From NCBI RefSeq assembly GCF_902459735.1, contig NZ_CABPRV010000012.1:1-64000 (forward strand): a stretch of DNA of 64,000 bases, read 5' to 3'. Of this stretch, positions 8,944 to 16,855 are shown one piece after another. A program made the position numbers and the translations under genes. The notes under the pieces were generated by a model. It was not told the DNA's origin. It did no database searches and saw only the letters and a list, made by a program, of their open reading frames with translations. How positions within the stretch are numbered: the stretch's first letter is position 1; each line of letters begins with the position of its first letter. This DNA comes from Pandoraea capi. GTDB taxonomy: Bacteria > Pseudomonadota > Gammaproteobacteria > Burkholderiales > Burkholderiaceae.

Positions 8944-9326
8944 AGCCCCTCCAGATTATTTTGGATTCATGACAAATATTTTATCAGGGCACGTAGAACA
9001 ATGAATCATTGTCTCCGGTATTCAGCGACCAACAAAAGTTGCATGGTGGGCGGGAGTTGCTTGTTGCAGCTGATGACCGTAGGCTTGTCGTGGTGGGCCC
9101 CTCCATCGGTGCATGCCGGGATTGCCACGTCGATGTTGTTGCGGAACGACTTATCAAGTCGGTTGAAGTGGGGGGGATCAAGCGGAGTAACTGCCCGAAC
9201 CGGACTGCTGCGACCCGGGAAGTTTTTGGGTACATTGATATTTTAAACTGCCGGATTACTCGGTGTGGATTTTGTTTGGAAAATAATATTTAAAATTATG
9301 TAAAAATTATTTCGATAAACTAAATT
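8944..9326. promoter_or_regulatory. Divergent intergenic region of the defence-like cassette
   Basis: This stretch separates the minus-strand RT gene from the plus-strand protease gene and must hold both promoters. Positions 8955-8990 and 9240-9326 are A+T rich and promoter-like, but no single -35/-10 pair stands out. The G+C-richer middle contains a possible small gene (9009-9293). It is also a candidate site for a cassette-associated non-coding RNA. Confidence 0.4.
9009..9293 (+). CDS. Possible small Cys-rich protein or gene remnant upstream of the protease
   Basis: An open frame of 94 codons from a TTG. It has no obvious ribosome-binding site, but composition typical of real coding DNA in this phase: the first codon position is strongly G-rich (many GTN, GAN, GGN). 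The product contains CRDC and further cysteines (CRITRCGFC near the end), which could bind a metal. No family is recognised. It ends 33 bases before the protease start, on the same strand. It may be a small third member of that operon, a decayed gene, or chance; overlapping frames on both strands are also open. Confidence 0.3.
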   Translation: MSPVFSDQQKLHGGRELLVAADDRRLVVVGPSIGACRDCHVDVVAERLIKSVEVGGIKRSNCPNRTAATREVFGYIDILNCRITRCGFCLENNI

Positions 9327-10112
9327 TTGGAAATTTTTCCGATTGCTCAGTTCAATAATGTTGGGAATGATATTGCGAGAAAATGGGAGGGAAGCATTGT
9401 TTCATTTCGCGCAAAGAAGGAGTTTAATGATTGCAAAATATTGACTATGGGTGGTGGATTTGTATTAAATTACTATGGAAGTCTTTCAATAGCCACCGCA
9501 GCGCATGTGGTTTTAGAGTACAACAGGGGATTTGGCTTGGGGGTGCGAGTTGGTGGTCAACATCTCTCGTTGGACTCCGTTGAGGCTTTGTTAAACAAAG
9601 ATCAGGACATTGCGTTCATTCCATTCTCAAATGATTTTTTAGGGAGGAAATACTATCCCCTAATCGCGGGAAAGAGGGATGACGCCATCGCCACTTCGTC
9701 ATTTATGATTCTTGGATTGCCAGAGTCAAGGAATCGTCTTGATATACGTGATTCTCGAGCGACGTTCAATATGCTTAACGTCATGGTTCATAGTTTTGAA
9801 TATGATAGGAAAGCTGGGGATCTTATTTTTCCCTACGATCCCAAGAGTGTATTTATAGAGCCCGGGAGTTCACAGAAGAATATCGGTTCGCTTCGGGGGC
9901 TAAGCGGAGCTCCCGTCGCCCAGATACTGATTGTCAAGAAAACTGGTGCATTAACTTTACGTCCCGTAGGCGTTTTCAAAGAGTGGCGGCAGCACTCCGT
10001 TAAACGCTTGGTGGCGAGCTCTTTCCGAGATTTCTCCGATGAGCTTGACGAAATGATCGATGCAGGAGATTTTGCAGCTACATCTAATTTTTCATATATT
10101 GATGTTGTGTGA
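9327..10112 (+). CDS. Trypsin-like serine protease, cassette-associated
   Basis: A 261-residue protein without signal peptide or membrane segment, so probably cytoplasmic. The chymotrypsin-fold triad can be read in order: H60 in SIATAAHV, D94 in KDQDIAFIPF, and S193 in LRGLSGAPV (the GxSGxP box). Length fits a single trypsin domain. The start is a TTG at 9327 with no strong Shine-Dalgarno sequence; the sequence around it is very A+T rich, unlike the chromosome. It lies divergent from the primase-RT-nitrilase gene and 42 bases before the nuclease-like gene. Trypsin-like domains recur in prokaryotic defence proteins as effectors that cleave a target once infection is sensed; that role here is inference. 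Confidence 0.75.
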   Translation: MEIFPIAQFNNVGNDIARKWEGSIVSFRAKKEFNDCKILTMGGGFVLNYYGSLSIATAAHVVLEYNRGFGLGVRVGGQHLSLDSVEALLNKDQDIAFIPFSNDFLGRKYYPLIAGKRDDAIATSSFMILGLPESRNRLDIRDSRATFNMLNVMVHSFEYDRKAGDLIFPYDPKSVFIEPGSSQKNIGSLRGLSGAPVAQILIVKKTGALTLRPVGVFKEWRQHSVKRLVASSFRDFSDELDEMIDAGDFAATSNFSYIDVV

Positions 10113-10154
10113 TGAAAAATACGGGTTGGGAAAATAATTTTTAAGCGATTCTTT

Positions 10155-11378
10155 ATGAACAGAAAACTCTCCGTAGAGATTGATCGATCGACATGGCCAG
10201 GTCCGGGAATTCGACCGCTATTTCCGAAAAGTTTCACGGGCGGAAGCAGTTCTTACGACCTAAACATTCCTGCGATGTTGATGGTCATCGGGTATCTGAC
10301 GACGCCGACTTCTTCAACGGGTGTTTCGCTTAGCGAGTTTTGGGCGTGGGTACGATATCTTGCTGCGATATCGAATGAGCCGCACATAAGTTTGACCCGG
10401 AGTTTCTCGGAGCTCGACGCACATCAGAAGACTATTTTGAGTGACGACTTCGGTATGGGGGTTCCGATGCTCTGGTTGTTCGATAAGCTTTCGTTGACAG
10501 CGGTGGTTGACGGCAGGTATTTCATGCAAAGAATTGCAGCATCGGTTGGTGCGACACAAAAGCGGACTGCAAAACGAGGTCCGAATAAGACGCCTGATTT
10601 CGTTGCGCGAGATGTCGCCGGTCGATGGCATGTCATTGAATGTAAAGGTACGCAGTCAGGTCCTGAGTACAGTCTCAAGCAGCTCGGGGCCAAAGGTCTT
10701 GTGCTCAGTGGGGGCGTTGCTCAGAAGCGGTCAATCCAGTTTCCGAAAGGACATACCGGTCAGCGACTTGTCTGTGGGCTGGACATTGACGTTGAAGGTG
10801 GGAGGACAGGTGTCCTCCGGATCGTAGATCCTGAGCCAGAAGACCCATTCGAAATTGCAGCAAGCCAACTTATCCTCGCCGAAGACGCTGCGAATCGTGG
10901 GGTCATGTCAAAAGCGCTGCGTCTGGCTGGCTTTGATATCACAGCAGGAGCGGTTGCGTCACCATTTGGTCGTCGGCCGGATGCAACGCGCGCAAAGTCG
11001 TCCAGAGCGGAACGCGTTCGACAGGAAGAGGCGGCGATGCGTGATCAAAGTTCGCGAGATGAGCTCCGCGACAAGGTAGATCATCCAAACGTATTTAATG
11101 GACAATTTCGCGGACGGGAAACGCTCATTGAACTACCTCGGGGCGTCTGGGTAGGTGAGCAGCATGTAAAGCAGGTGATCATCAGGCAGGGCGTAAATCG
11201 CGACGCCTTGGCCGCGCTTGAAGAGCAACCTACCGTTGAGGATTTGGTAGACGGGGAACGCGCGCCGTGGGCCAAGCTAATGGGAAGAAGCATTATTGAA
11301 TCAGATGGAATGGTGGCGACGATGAAAATCGGCGACGTGTTTCGTTCCGAGATGATTCTGCAAGAGCGCAATGGGTGA
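10155..11378 (+). CDS. PD-(D/E)xK nuclease-like protein
   Basis: A 407-residue soluble protein. The motif P147-D148, then thirteen residues, then E162-C-K164 (TPDFVARD ... HVIECKGT) matches the restriction-endonuclease-like PD-(D/E)xK core. In such proteins the Asp and Glu bind Mg2+ and the Lys is catalytic. It is followed by SLKQLGAKG, which resembles the helix after the core. The N-terminal 130 residues and C-terminal 200 residues are unrecognised and may recognise a target. It is downstream of the serine protease on the same strand, probably co-transcribed, and is the last gene before the island edge. It could be a DNA- or RNA-cutting effector, or a structural relative whose activity differs. 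Confidence 0.65.
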   Translation: MNRKLSVEIDRSTWPGPGIRPLFPKSFTGGSSSYDLNIPAMLMVIGYLTTPTSSTGVSLSEFWAWVRYLAAISNEPHISLTRSFSELDAHQKTILSDDFGMGVPMLWLFDKLSLTAVVDGRYFMQRIAASVGATQKRTAKRGPNKTPDFVARDVAGRWHVIECKGTQSGPEYSLKQLGAKGLVLSGGVAQKRSIQFPKGHTGQRLVCGLDIDVEGGRTGVLRIVDPEPEDPFEIAASQLILAEDAANRGVMSKALRLAGFDITAGAVASPFGRRPDATRAKSSRAERVRQEEAAMRDQSSRDELRDKVDHPNVFNGQFRGRETLIELPRGVWVGEQHVKQVIIRQGVNRDALAALEEQPTVEDLVDGERAPWAKLMGRSIIESDGMVATMKIGDVFRSEMILQERNG

Positions 11379-11630
11379 CCTGGCAGAAAGTCGCGCTAAG
11401 TAACCTACGATGCCGGCGGGTTTGATTGATACGCGAGCGATTGCGGCATGGAACGCGTTGGCGAAAGCACCGCTATTAGCGACCGCGACGGGGTACAGTT
11501 CCGGTACACCCATGACGTTCACCGAACTCTAGAAAATTACGCTAACCTATTGTCACGTAAATACTTTTCGATGTTTCTGCTTACGGTCGCCTTCCCTTGA
11601 TTTTCCTAGGCATCCACAGTTAGCTGCAAA
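11379..11630. other. Non-coding island edge
   Basis: About 250 bases between the nuclease-like gene and the tRNA fragment. A minus-strand open frame at 11301-11522 overlaps the end of the nuclease gene and is not supported. No terminator, inverted repeat or direct repeat is evident. It may contain recombinase arm sites, which cannot be recognised by eye. Confidence 0.4.
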
Positions 11631-11675
11631 CTCATAATCCCTTGGTCGCTGGTTCGAACCCAGCACGGCCTACCA
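11631..11675 (+). other. attR: 3' fragment of a tRNA-Met gene
   Basis: The sequence runs from the anticodon loop CTCATAA (anticodon CAT) through the 3' anticodon strand (TCCCT), variable loop, T-arm GCTGG / TTCGAAC / CCAGC, acceptor strand ACGGCCT, discriminator A and CCA. No D-arm or 5' acceptor strand precedes it, and the bases just upstream (GCAAA) cannot pair with TCCCT. This is a truncated copy made by integration. The intact tRNA-Met should lie left of the window on the same strand, at the other end of the island. Confidence 0.85.
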
Positions 11676-11681
11676 GGAATA

Positions 11682-11715
11682 GGGCCAGCAGACGATTGTC
11701 TGCTGGCCCTTTTTT
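11682..11715 (+). terminator. Rho-independent terminator of the tRNA-Met locus
   Basis: A 12-bp perfect stem (GGGCCAGCAGAC and its complement) with a GATT loop, followed by six T. It sits seven bases after the CCA end of the tRNA fragment, as expected for the original tRNA terminator left behind on the chromosomal side. Confidence 0.9.
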
Positions 11716-11730
11716 GTTGTCCGAACTAAT

Positions 11731-12033
11731 GTGACTGACATGGAGCACAAGACGATGGAAGTAGAAGACGGCGTGATCGAAGCCCTTGACGAGTCGCGCG
11801 GGCGGTTCGTTGCACGCTTTGCTTCCGGGCGTTATGCGGCATTCGAGCTGGTGCGACAGCCAGGGCAGGACAAAGGTGTGGGGCGTATCGCCGTCGGCGA
11901 TTCGGTTCGCGCGGCACCAGCCAGCACCGGAAAGATAGTGATGCTGAGCATGTCGCGAAAATTGCCGTTGCTGGTGAACGGATTGACCGGTTCGACTAGT
12001 CAGAGCGAGTGCCTTCGCCTGATGGGCGAGTAG
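11731..12033 (+). CDS. Hypothetical protein, first chromosomal gene after the island
   Basis: A 100-residue protein with a GTG start at 11731; an in-frame ATG at 11740 would shorten it by three residues. Sequence such as GRFVARFASGRYAAFELV and VGRIAVGDSVRA suggests a small beta-barrel domain in the first 70 residues. No family is recognised, and there is no signal peptide or membrane segment. It follows the tRNA terminator and converges on the agmatine deiminase-like gene, 21 bases away. Whether it once lay directly behind the tRNA is likely but cannot be tested here. Confidence 0.55.
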   Translation: MTDMEHKTMEVEDGVIEALDESRGRFVARFASGRYAAFELVRQPGQDKGVGRIAVGDSVRAAPASTGKIVMLSMSRKLPLLVNGLTGSTSQSECLRLMGE

Positions 12034-12054
12034 CCTATCGCCCGGTTTCGCCCC

Positions 12055-13173
12055 TCAAGTCGGCTGCTGCTGCGTGGTGCAGTGAATTCCGCCGCCACCG
12101 CCCGCAATACCGTCGATATTGAGTTGGACGATTTCTCGTTTGGGAAACAGATCGCGCAAGGTGTCCCGCGTGCAGTTATCCGCCTCGCGATCGCCGAATT
12201 GCGGGGCGATGACGGCTCCATTGCATACATAAAAGTTGACATACCCGGCGGCGAATTCGTCCGACTCGTACGTGCTGCGCACGCTGTCGGGGCCGGGCAG
12301 AACGACCACTTGCAGTGGGCGTCCAGCGGCATCGGTCGCGTGACGCAGGATGTCGAGATGGCGCTTCGTGACGGCATGATCGTAAGATGACGTATCGTTG
12401 TCCAGATGGGCGATCACCACGCCCGGACGCGCGAATCTCGCGTAGAAGTCGGTGTGCCCGTCGGTGATGTCCTTCCCGGCGATCCCCGGCAACCAGATGA
12501 TCTTGCGCAGCCCGAGCAAGCGCATCAACTCGCCTTCGCAAGCGGTCTTGCTGAGTCCCGGATTGCGATTGCGGTTCAGCACGCAACTCTCCGTGATGAT
12601 GGCCGTGCCGTCGCCATCCACCTCGATACCGCCGCCTTCGAGCACCAGACGCGTCGTCAGTCGGCGCACGCCGGCTTTTGCGGTAACGAACGCGGCGACT
12701 TCGGCATCGTCGTCGCAAGTCTGTTTGCCGCCCCAACCGTTGAAGTTGAAGTCGATCCCGGCCAGTTCGCCGCGACGAGTGCGTACGAAGACGGGGCCGG
12801 TGTCGCGCATCCAGAGATCGTCGATGGGCTGGACGATCAGGTTCACCTTGTTGCCGCACATGCGGTGCGCGACGTCGTAGTCATCTTCCCGAACCAGCAT
12901 GTTGACGGGTTCGAAACTGCCGATCGCTTGTGCGATGCGCGCAAGCCCTTCCTGCGCCGCGCGCTGAAGGCGACGCCCCCACACATCTTCGCTCGGACCG
13001 AATGCCATCCATGTTGCGGCATGACGCTCGCCTTCGTCCGGCATGGTCCATTCGGACGACGATGTCCCGGCGGCGAACGCAGCACCCGTCAGCCCGCTCC
13101 CCAAAGCGCTCGCGAGCATCGTCGCCCCGGATACCGTCAATCCCGTCTTCATAAACCCTCGCCGTGTCGGCAT
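12055..13173 (-). CDS. Agmatine deiminase / peptidyl-arginine deiminase family protein, Tat-exported
   Basis: A 372-residue member of the porphyromonas-type PAD / AguA guanidino-group hydrolase family, which turns agmatine to N-carbamoylputrescine or acts on related guanidines. Motifs in order: WMRDTGPVFV (substrate Asp), LEGGGIEVDGDGT, GHTDFYARF (catalytic His/Asp), and GGGGIHC with the nucleophile Cys at about 365. The N-terminus carries a twin-arginine signal (RRGFMK, hydrophobic stretch, cleavage near AFAAG), so it works in the periplasm; cytoplasmic AguA enzymes lack such a signal. It is divergent from a LysR regulator that probably controls it. Exact substrate is not fixed by sequence. 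Confidence 0.85.
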   Translation of the reverse strand: MPTRRGFMKTGLTVSGATMLASALGSGLTGAAFAAGTSSSEWTMPDEGERHAATWMAFGPSEDVWGRRLQRAAQEGLARIAQAIGSFEPVNMLVREDDYDVAHRMCGNKVNLIVQPIDDLWMRDTGPVFVRTRRGELAGIDFNFNGWGGKQTCDDDAEVAAFVTAKAGVRRLTTRLVLEGGGIEVDGDGTAIITESCVLNRNRNPGLSKTACEGELMRLLGLRKIIWLPGIAGKDITDGHTDFYARFARPGVVIAHLDNDTSSYDHAVTKRHLDILRHATDAAGRPLQVVVLPGPDSVRSTYESDEFAAGYVNFYVCNGAVIAPQFGDREADNCTRDTLRDLFPKREIVQLNIDGIAGGGGGIHCTTQQQPT

Positions 13174-13335
13174 GACCTGATTCTCTTGATGATGTTGTGC
13201 ACGATGACGCCATGAAGTGACCGCGTGTGCGTTGGCGGGTCAGGCAGTTCACGCAGTTTGAGGCACATCATCGATAAATAAAAATGAGTTGTTTTGCTAT
13301 TATCGATCAACTTTTCTCATATCTCGGGGCGTGCG
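13174..13335. promoter_or_regulatory. Divergent control region with inverted repeat ATCGATAA / TTATCGAT
   Basis: ATCGATAA at 13270-13277 is mirrored by TTATCGAT at 13300-13307, 22 bases apart, just upstream of the LysR gene and in an A+T-rich stretch. The placement between a LysR gene and its divergent target is typical for a LysR-type operator; the binding protein is inferred. Confidence 0.45.
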
Positions 13336-14226
13336 ATGCATCGTCAGCGAATTCCTTCCCTGAAGTTGCTCATGGGCTTCGAAGCCGCGGCGCGCCACGG
13401 CAATTTCTCGCGTGCGGCGGACGAATTGCACGTCAGCCAGTCGGCGATCAGTCATCAGGTGCAGCAACTGGAGGAGGAGATCGGGCAGCCGCTGTTCCGG
13501 CGTGTGGGGCGCGGTGTCGAACTGACGGTGGCGGGGGAGGTGTTACAGCGCAGCGTGCAGCGCTCGGTCGATACGCTGCGCAGCGGGCTGGGGCGCATTG
13601 CCACGTATCTGGACCCCGGACTGGTGGTCATCGTGGGGCCGGCGCAGGTGTTGCACGGCTGGCTGAGCCCGCGTCTCGACGATCTGCTGGCGCATATTCC
13701 GTCGCTATGCCCGATGCTGTCGACGGACGAATCGGCGCGTTTCATCGACGAGATGGACATCGATATCGCCATCAGCGACCGTCCGCTTCAGCAAACCGGG
13801 TTGACGCAGACGCCATGGCTGCAAGACGAGTGGGTGATCGTGGCCGAGGCGACGTTGGCGGAACGCCTGACGCGCGTGCCGCTGTCAGCGCATGTGCAGG
13901 CGACATCGTTGCTTTGCCTCGAAGAAAGCTTCACGCGCGACGATACGGCATCGCTGTTTCGGGAGCGGCTGGCGTCGTTTCGCAAGCATACGATCTACGA
14001 CGACGAGCGCCTGCTGCTCGACGCCGCGCTGCGAGGCCGGGGCATCGCATGCATCTCACGATTGCTGGCCGATGAGGCGTTGCGGCAAGGGCGTCTGTGC
14101 CGGCTCGACGGCTATCCGGGCAGCGAAGGCCGCACGTGGTGGATCTCCCGCGCCGCCGGAGAACCGCGTTCGCCGGCGGTCAAGGAAGTCTTCGATTGGT
14201 TGATGCTCGAAGCGCGAGGCGTCTAG
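13336..14226 (+). CDS. LysR-family transcriptional regulator, GcvA-like
   Basis: A 296-residue regulator. The N-terminal winged HTH (SLKLLMGFEAAARHGNFSRAADELHVSQSAISHQVQQLE) is followed by a substrate-binding domain at about 90-296. The ATG at 13336 is preferred over an upstream TTG at 13294, because LysR proteins begin a few residues before the HTH and GGGG lies about seven bases ahead. The SHQVQQLE helix and the start resemble GcvA-type regulators. It is divergent from the periplasmic deiminase and probably senses a related nitrogen compound. Confidence 0.85.
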   Translation: MHRQRIPSLKLLMGFEAAARHGNFSRAADELHVSQSAISHQVQQLEEEIGQPLFRRVGRGVELTVAGEVLQRSVQRSVDTLRSGLGRIATYLDPGLVVIVGPAQVLHGWLSPRLDDLLAHIPSLCPMLSTDESARFIDEMDIDIAISDRPLQQTGLTQTPWLQDEWVIVAEATLAERLTRVPLSAHVQATSLLCLEESFTRDDTASLFRERLASFRKHTIYDDERLLLDAALRGRGIACISRLLADEALRQGRLCRLDGYPGSEGRTWWISRAAGEPRSPAVKEVFDWLMLEARGV

Positions 14227-14303
14227 CGTATTCATGGGTGAAATGCCGGCGGCATTCGATCCTGCCACCGGCATTGCCTGGGACTTGCGCCCCACGATAG
14301 CTG

Positions 14304-15659
14304 TCAGACCACCACTGTCTTACCGTCAGGGCGTCCGAGCTTCGGTCCGACGCCGGGCCTCACCTGCAACATCGCGAAGACGCCGATGGCCGTCGCGACC
14401 GCCGTGGCGATGAACATCGACGAATAGCCGTACTTCGCCGACAGAATGCCCGCCAGGGTCGGTGCGAGCACGGACGCAATGTTCGCGATGAAGTGCATCA
14501 GGCCGCTGAACGTACCCACGCGCGACGGCGCCGTGTCGATCACGACGGCCCAATACACCGAGTTCGGCAGCGCATTGAGCGCATTGCCCAGCGTCATCAG
14601 GGCGATCACGGCCCACACGCTCTGCGCTTGCGACACCAGCAGGAAGCACAGCGTCGTGCACGTCAGCGACGCGGCGGCGAACCAGCTGCGCGCGATCACC
14701 AGCTTGCCGGTCTTGCGGTACAGCCAGTCGGAGATGCGCCCGCCGAGCAGCACCGTCACGCACGCCCCCGTCCACGGAATCATGCCGATGTACCACAGCG
14801 ACGACAGCGTGAAATGGAACTCGTCCGCGAGATACTTCGGTGTCCAGGTCAGCAACATGAAGTTGACGTAGATGAACGCGAAATAACCGATCGAGTTGAA
14901 CACCAGCGTCTTGCTCCTGAAGAAGCTCCACCACGGCATTTCGCTCGCCGCAGCGGCGGACGACGACGGCTGCGCCGGGCGTCCCGCCTGAATCAGCGCG
15001 ACCTCGGCCGCATTCACGCGGGGATTGTCTTCCGGACGATTCGTGTAGACGCGGGCAAACAGCGCGATCAGCACGAAGCCGGCTACGCCGAGCACCACAT
15101 ACATCGTGCGCCAGCTATCGGTGAGCAGCAGCAGACCAACCGCCACCGGGGCCGTGAGCAGCGCGCCCAGCGGCGTGCTCAGCAGCCCGATCGACACGGC
15201 GAAACCGCGCTCGGACGGCGACGCCCACGCCGACATCGTCTTGTTGATGATGGAGTAGGCCGGTCCCTCGGCGAAGCCGAACAGCACACGAATCGTGGCG
15301 AAGCCCGTGAGCGCCGAACCGCCGAAGAGCGCCACGCCGATATCGCCCGCCCAGATCATCGCGATGGCAAAGGCCGACCACGCAATACCGGCGATCACCC
15401 ATACCTTCTTTGCGCCGAGCCGGTCGGCCAGCGCACCGCCGAACAGTGCGCCGAACATATAGCCGTAGCCGAAGTAGCCGAGCACGGCCCCCCATCCCGC
15501 ACGATCGAAGCCGTATTCCGCCGTGATCTGCGCGGCCGAGTACGAGATCGCGCCCCGGTCGATGTAGTTCACGAGGGCGATCACGACAATGAGTGCGAAT
15601 ACCGCGAACCGGTATCGGGTCGCCCCGGCGGCCGGATGGCCCACAGTGGTTGGTTGCAT
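14304..15659 (-). CDS. MFS transporter, anion:cation symporter (ACS) type
   Basis: A 451-residue inner-membrane protein with twelve predicted membrane segments. The first contains the ACS-type signature (ALVNYIDRGAISY) and the loop after helix 2-3 has the MFS motif GGALADRLGAKK. A longer frame extends upstream to 15845, but the ATG at 15659 has a clean AGGAGA ribosome site and a normal ACS N-terminus. ACS members import organic anions such as sugar acids, tartrate, phthalate or allantoate. It is divergent from an asparaginase gene and a GntR regulator, with which it probably forms one functional unit for a nitrogen-containing organic acid; the substrate is unknown. Confidence 0.85.
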   Translation of the reverse strand: MQPTTVGHPAAGATRYRFAVFALIVVIALVNYIDRGAISYSAAQITAEYGFDRAGWGAVLGYFGYGYMFGALFGGALADRLGAKKVWVIAGIAWSAFAIAMIWAGDIGVALFGGSALTGFATIRVLFGFAEGPAYSIINKTMSAWASPSERGFAVSIGLLSTPLGALLTAPVAVGLLLLTDSWRTMYVVLGVAGFVLIALFARVYTNRPEDNPRVNAAEVALIQAGRPAQPSSSAAAASEMPWWSFFRSKTLVFNSIGYFAFIYVNFMLLTWTPKYLADEFHFTLSSLWYIGMIPWTGACVTVLLGGRISDWLYRKTGKLVIARSWFAAASLTCTTLCFLLVSQAQSVWAVIALMTLGNALNALPNSVYWAVVIDTAPSRVGTFSGLMHFIANIASVLAPTLAGILSAKYGYSSMFIATAVATAIGVFAMLQVRPGVGPKLGRPDGKTVVV

Positions 15660-15799
15660 GACATCTCCTGATATGGGTTTTCTCTGGGGGAGCGCCGCGA
15701 AGCGCACAATGCCCTTCGCAAACGATTGTCGATTATATATAATGCACAATGCATAGCAATCGAAATTAAAATCGTCTCTACTCACCTGATCCCTCTGCC
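15660..15799. promoter_or_regulatory. Divergent promoter region with palindrome ATTATATATAAT
   Basis: This short A+T-rich stretch drives the MFS (minus) and the asparaginase-GntR pair (plus). A perfect 12-bp palindrome lies at 15732-15743, with TGCACAATGCAT just after it. FCD-type GntR regulators commonly bind short palindromes in such positions, so the GntR encoded at 16806 is the likely ligand. Confidence 0.5.
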
Positions 15800-16855
15800 A
15801 TGATCGATTCGTCTTCCACGCCCACCACGCCTGCCATGCCCTCAATCCCTGCTTCGCTTCCGACGGTTGCCGTCGCCTCGCTCGGTGGCACGATCAGCAT
15901 GACGCCCTCCGAAGCGGCCGGTGGCGTCGTCCCGACGCTCGACGCCACGCAACTCGCCCGCTCCGTACCGGGCCTCGCCGAGGTGGCGGTCATCCGCACG
16001 ACATCGTTGCGTCAGTTGCCGAGCGCCTCGCTGGGCTACGACGATCTGATGGCGGCGCTCGCGTGGGCTGAGCAGGAGGTCGAGGCGGGGGCGAGCGGTG
16101 TCGTGCTCACGCAGGGCACCGATACGCTGGAGGAGACGGCATTTCTGCTGGATCTGTTCTGGAAGTCACCGGCGCCGCTGATCGTGACTGGGGCGATGCG
16201 CGCGCCGCAGGCGGCCGGTGCCGACGGTCCTGCCAACTTGCTGGCGGCGGTGCGTACGGCCTGTCATCCGGACAGCGCCGGTCGCGGCGTACTCGTGGTG
16301 ATGAACGACACGGTGCATTACGCACGCTGGGTCAGCAAGAGCGACGCACTGGCGGTGCAGGCGTTCGCATCGCTCGACGGCGGTGTCGCGGCGCGCCTCG
16401 TCGAAGGGCGTCCCACGTATTTCCATGGCGCTGCCATGCGTGCGCAGCCGTTGCCCCGACCCGTGCGGGCGTGGCCGAAAGTCGCGCTGGTGACGGCCGT
16501 TCTCGGCGATGACGGCGAACTGGCGGAGATGGCGGTGACGGGAGGATACGAGGCGCTCGTGGTTGCCGCGCAAGGGGCGGGGCACGTCTCGTTCGGCTAC
16601 GCACAGCGCATCGGCACGCTGACGTCGCGGGTGCCGGTGGTGATCGCCAGTCGTGCGGCAAGCGGCTCGACGGCGTCGCAAACGTACGGCTACGTCGGTT
16701 CGGAAATCGATCTCGCGCGACGCGGCGCCCATCTGTCGGGCTGGCTGTCGCCGCTGAAGACGCGACTGCTGGTGACGGCGCTTCTGGCCTCGGGCACGGC
16801 AGCCGGTGACCTTGGAGAAGCGTTGGCAAATTGGAGTAAACTCACGCGTCGATAA
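15800..16855 (+). CDS. L-asparaginase family protein
   Basis: A 351-residue asparaginase/glutaminase-family enzyme hydrolysing L-asparagine to aspartate and ammonia, or a related amide. The first nucleophile Thr is in VASLGGTISM (about residues 26-35) and the second Thr motif is VLTQGTDTLEETA, followed by VTGAMR. No classical signal peptide is seen (a Ser/Thr/Pro-rich start), so it is probably cytoplasmic. The ATG at 15800 is the first in frame. It overlaps or abuts the GntR gene downstream and is divergent from an ACS-type importer, suggesting uptake and deamidation of one substrate. Confidence 0.85.
   Translation: MIDSSSTPTTPAMPSIPASLPTVAVASLGGTISMTPSEAAGGVVPTLDATQLARSVPGLAEVAVIRTTSLRQLPSASLGYDDLMAALAWAEQEVEAGASGVVLTQGTDTLEETAFLLDLFWKSPAPLIVTGAMRAPQAAGADGPANLLAAVRTACHPDSAGRGVLVVMNDTVHYARWVSKSDALAVQAFASLDGGVAARLVEGRPTYFHGAAMRAQPLPRPVRAWPKVALVTAVLGDDGELAEMAVTGGYEALVVAAQGAGHVSFGYAQRIGTLTSRVPVVIASRAASGSTASQTYGYVGSEIDLARRGAHLSGWLSPLKTRLLVTALLASGTAAGDLGEALANWSKLTRR

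Larger units (their letters stand above)
1..11675. mobile_element. Right-hand part of a genomic island integrated at a tRNA-Met gene
   Basis: The right border is defined by a tRNA-Met 3' fragment at 11631-11675, where the 5' half of the tRNA is replaced by unrelated sequence; this is the usual footprint of a tyrosine-recombinase element. The left border, the intact tRNA and an integrase are not in the window, so total length is unknown. Inside lie small hypothetical genes and a reverse transcriptase / protease / nuclease cassette. Parts, for example 9240-10150, are clearly richer in A+T than the chromosome that follows. No transposase, rRNA, CRISPR array or conjugation gene is seen in this part. 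Confidence 0.75.

Noticed and set aside
11301-11522. 73-codon minus-strand frame at the island edge
   Set aside because: It overlaps the end of the nuclease-like gene, has no ribosome site and no recognised family.
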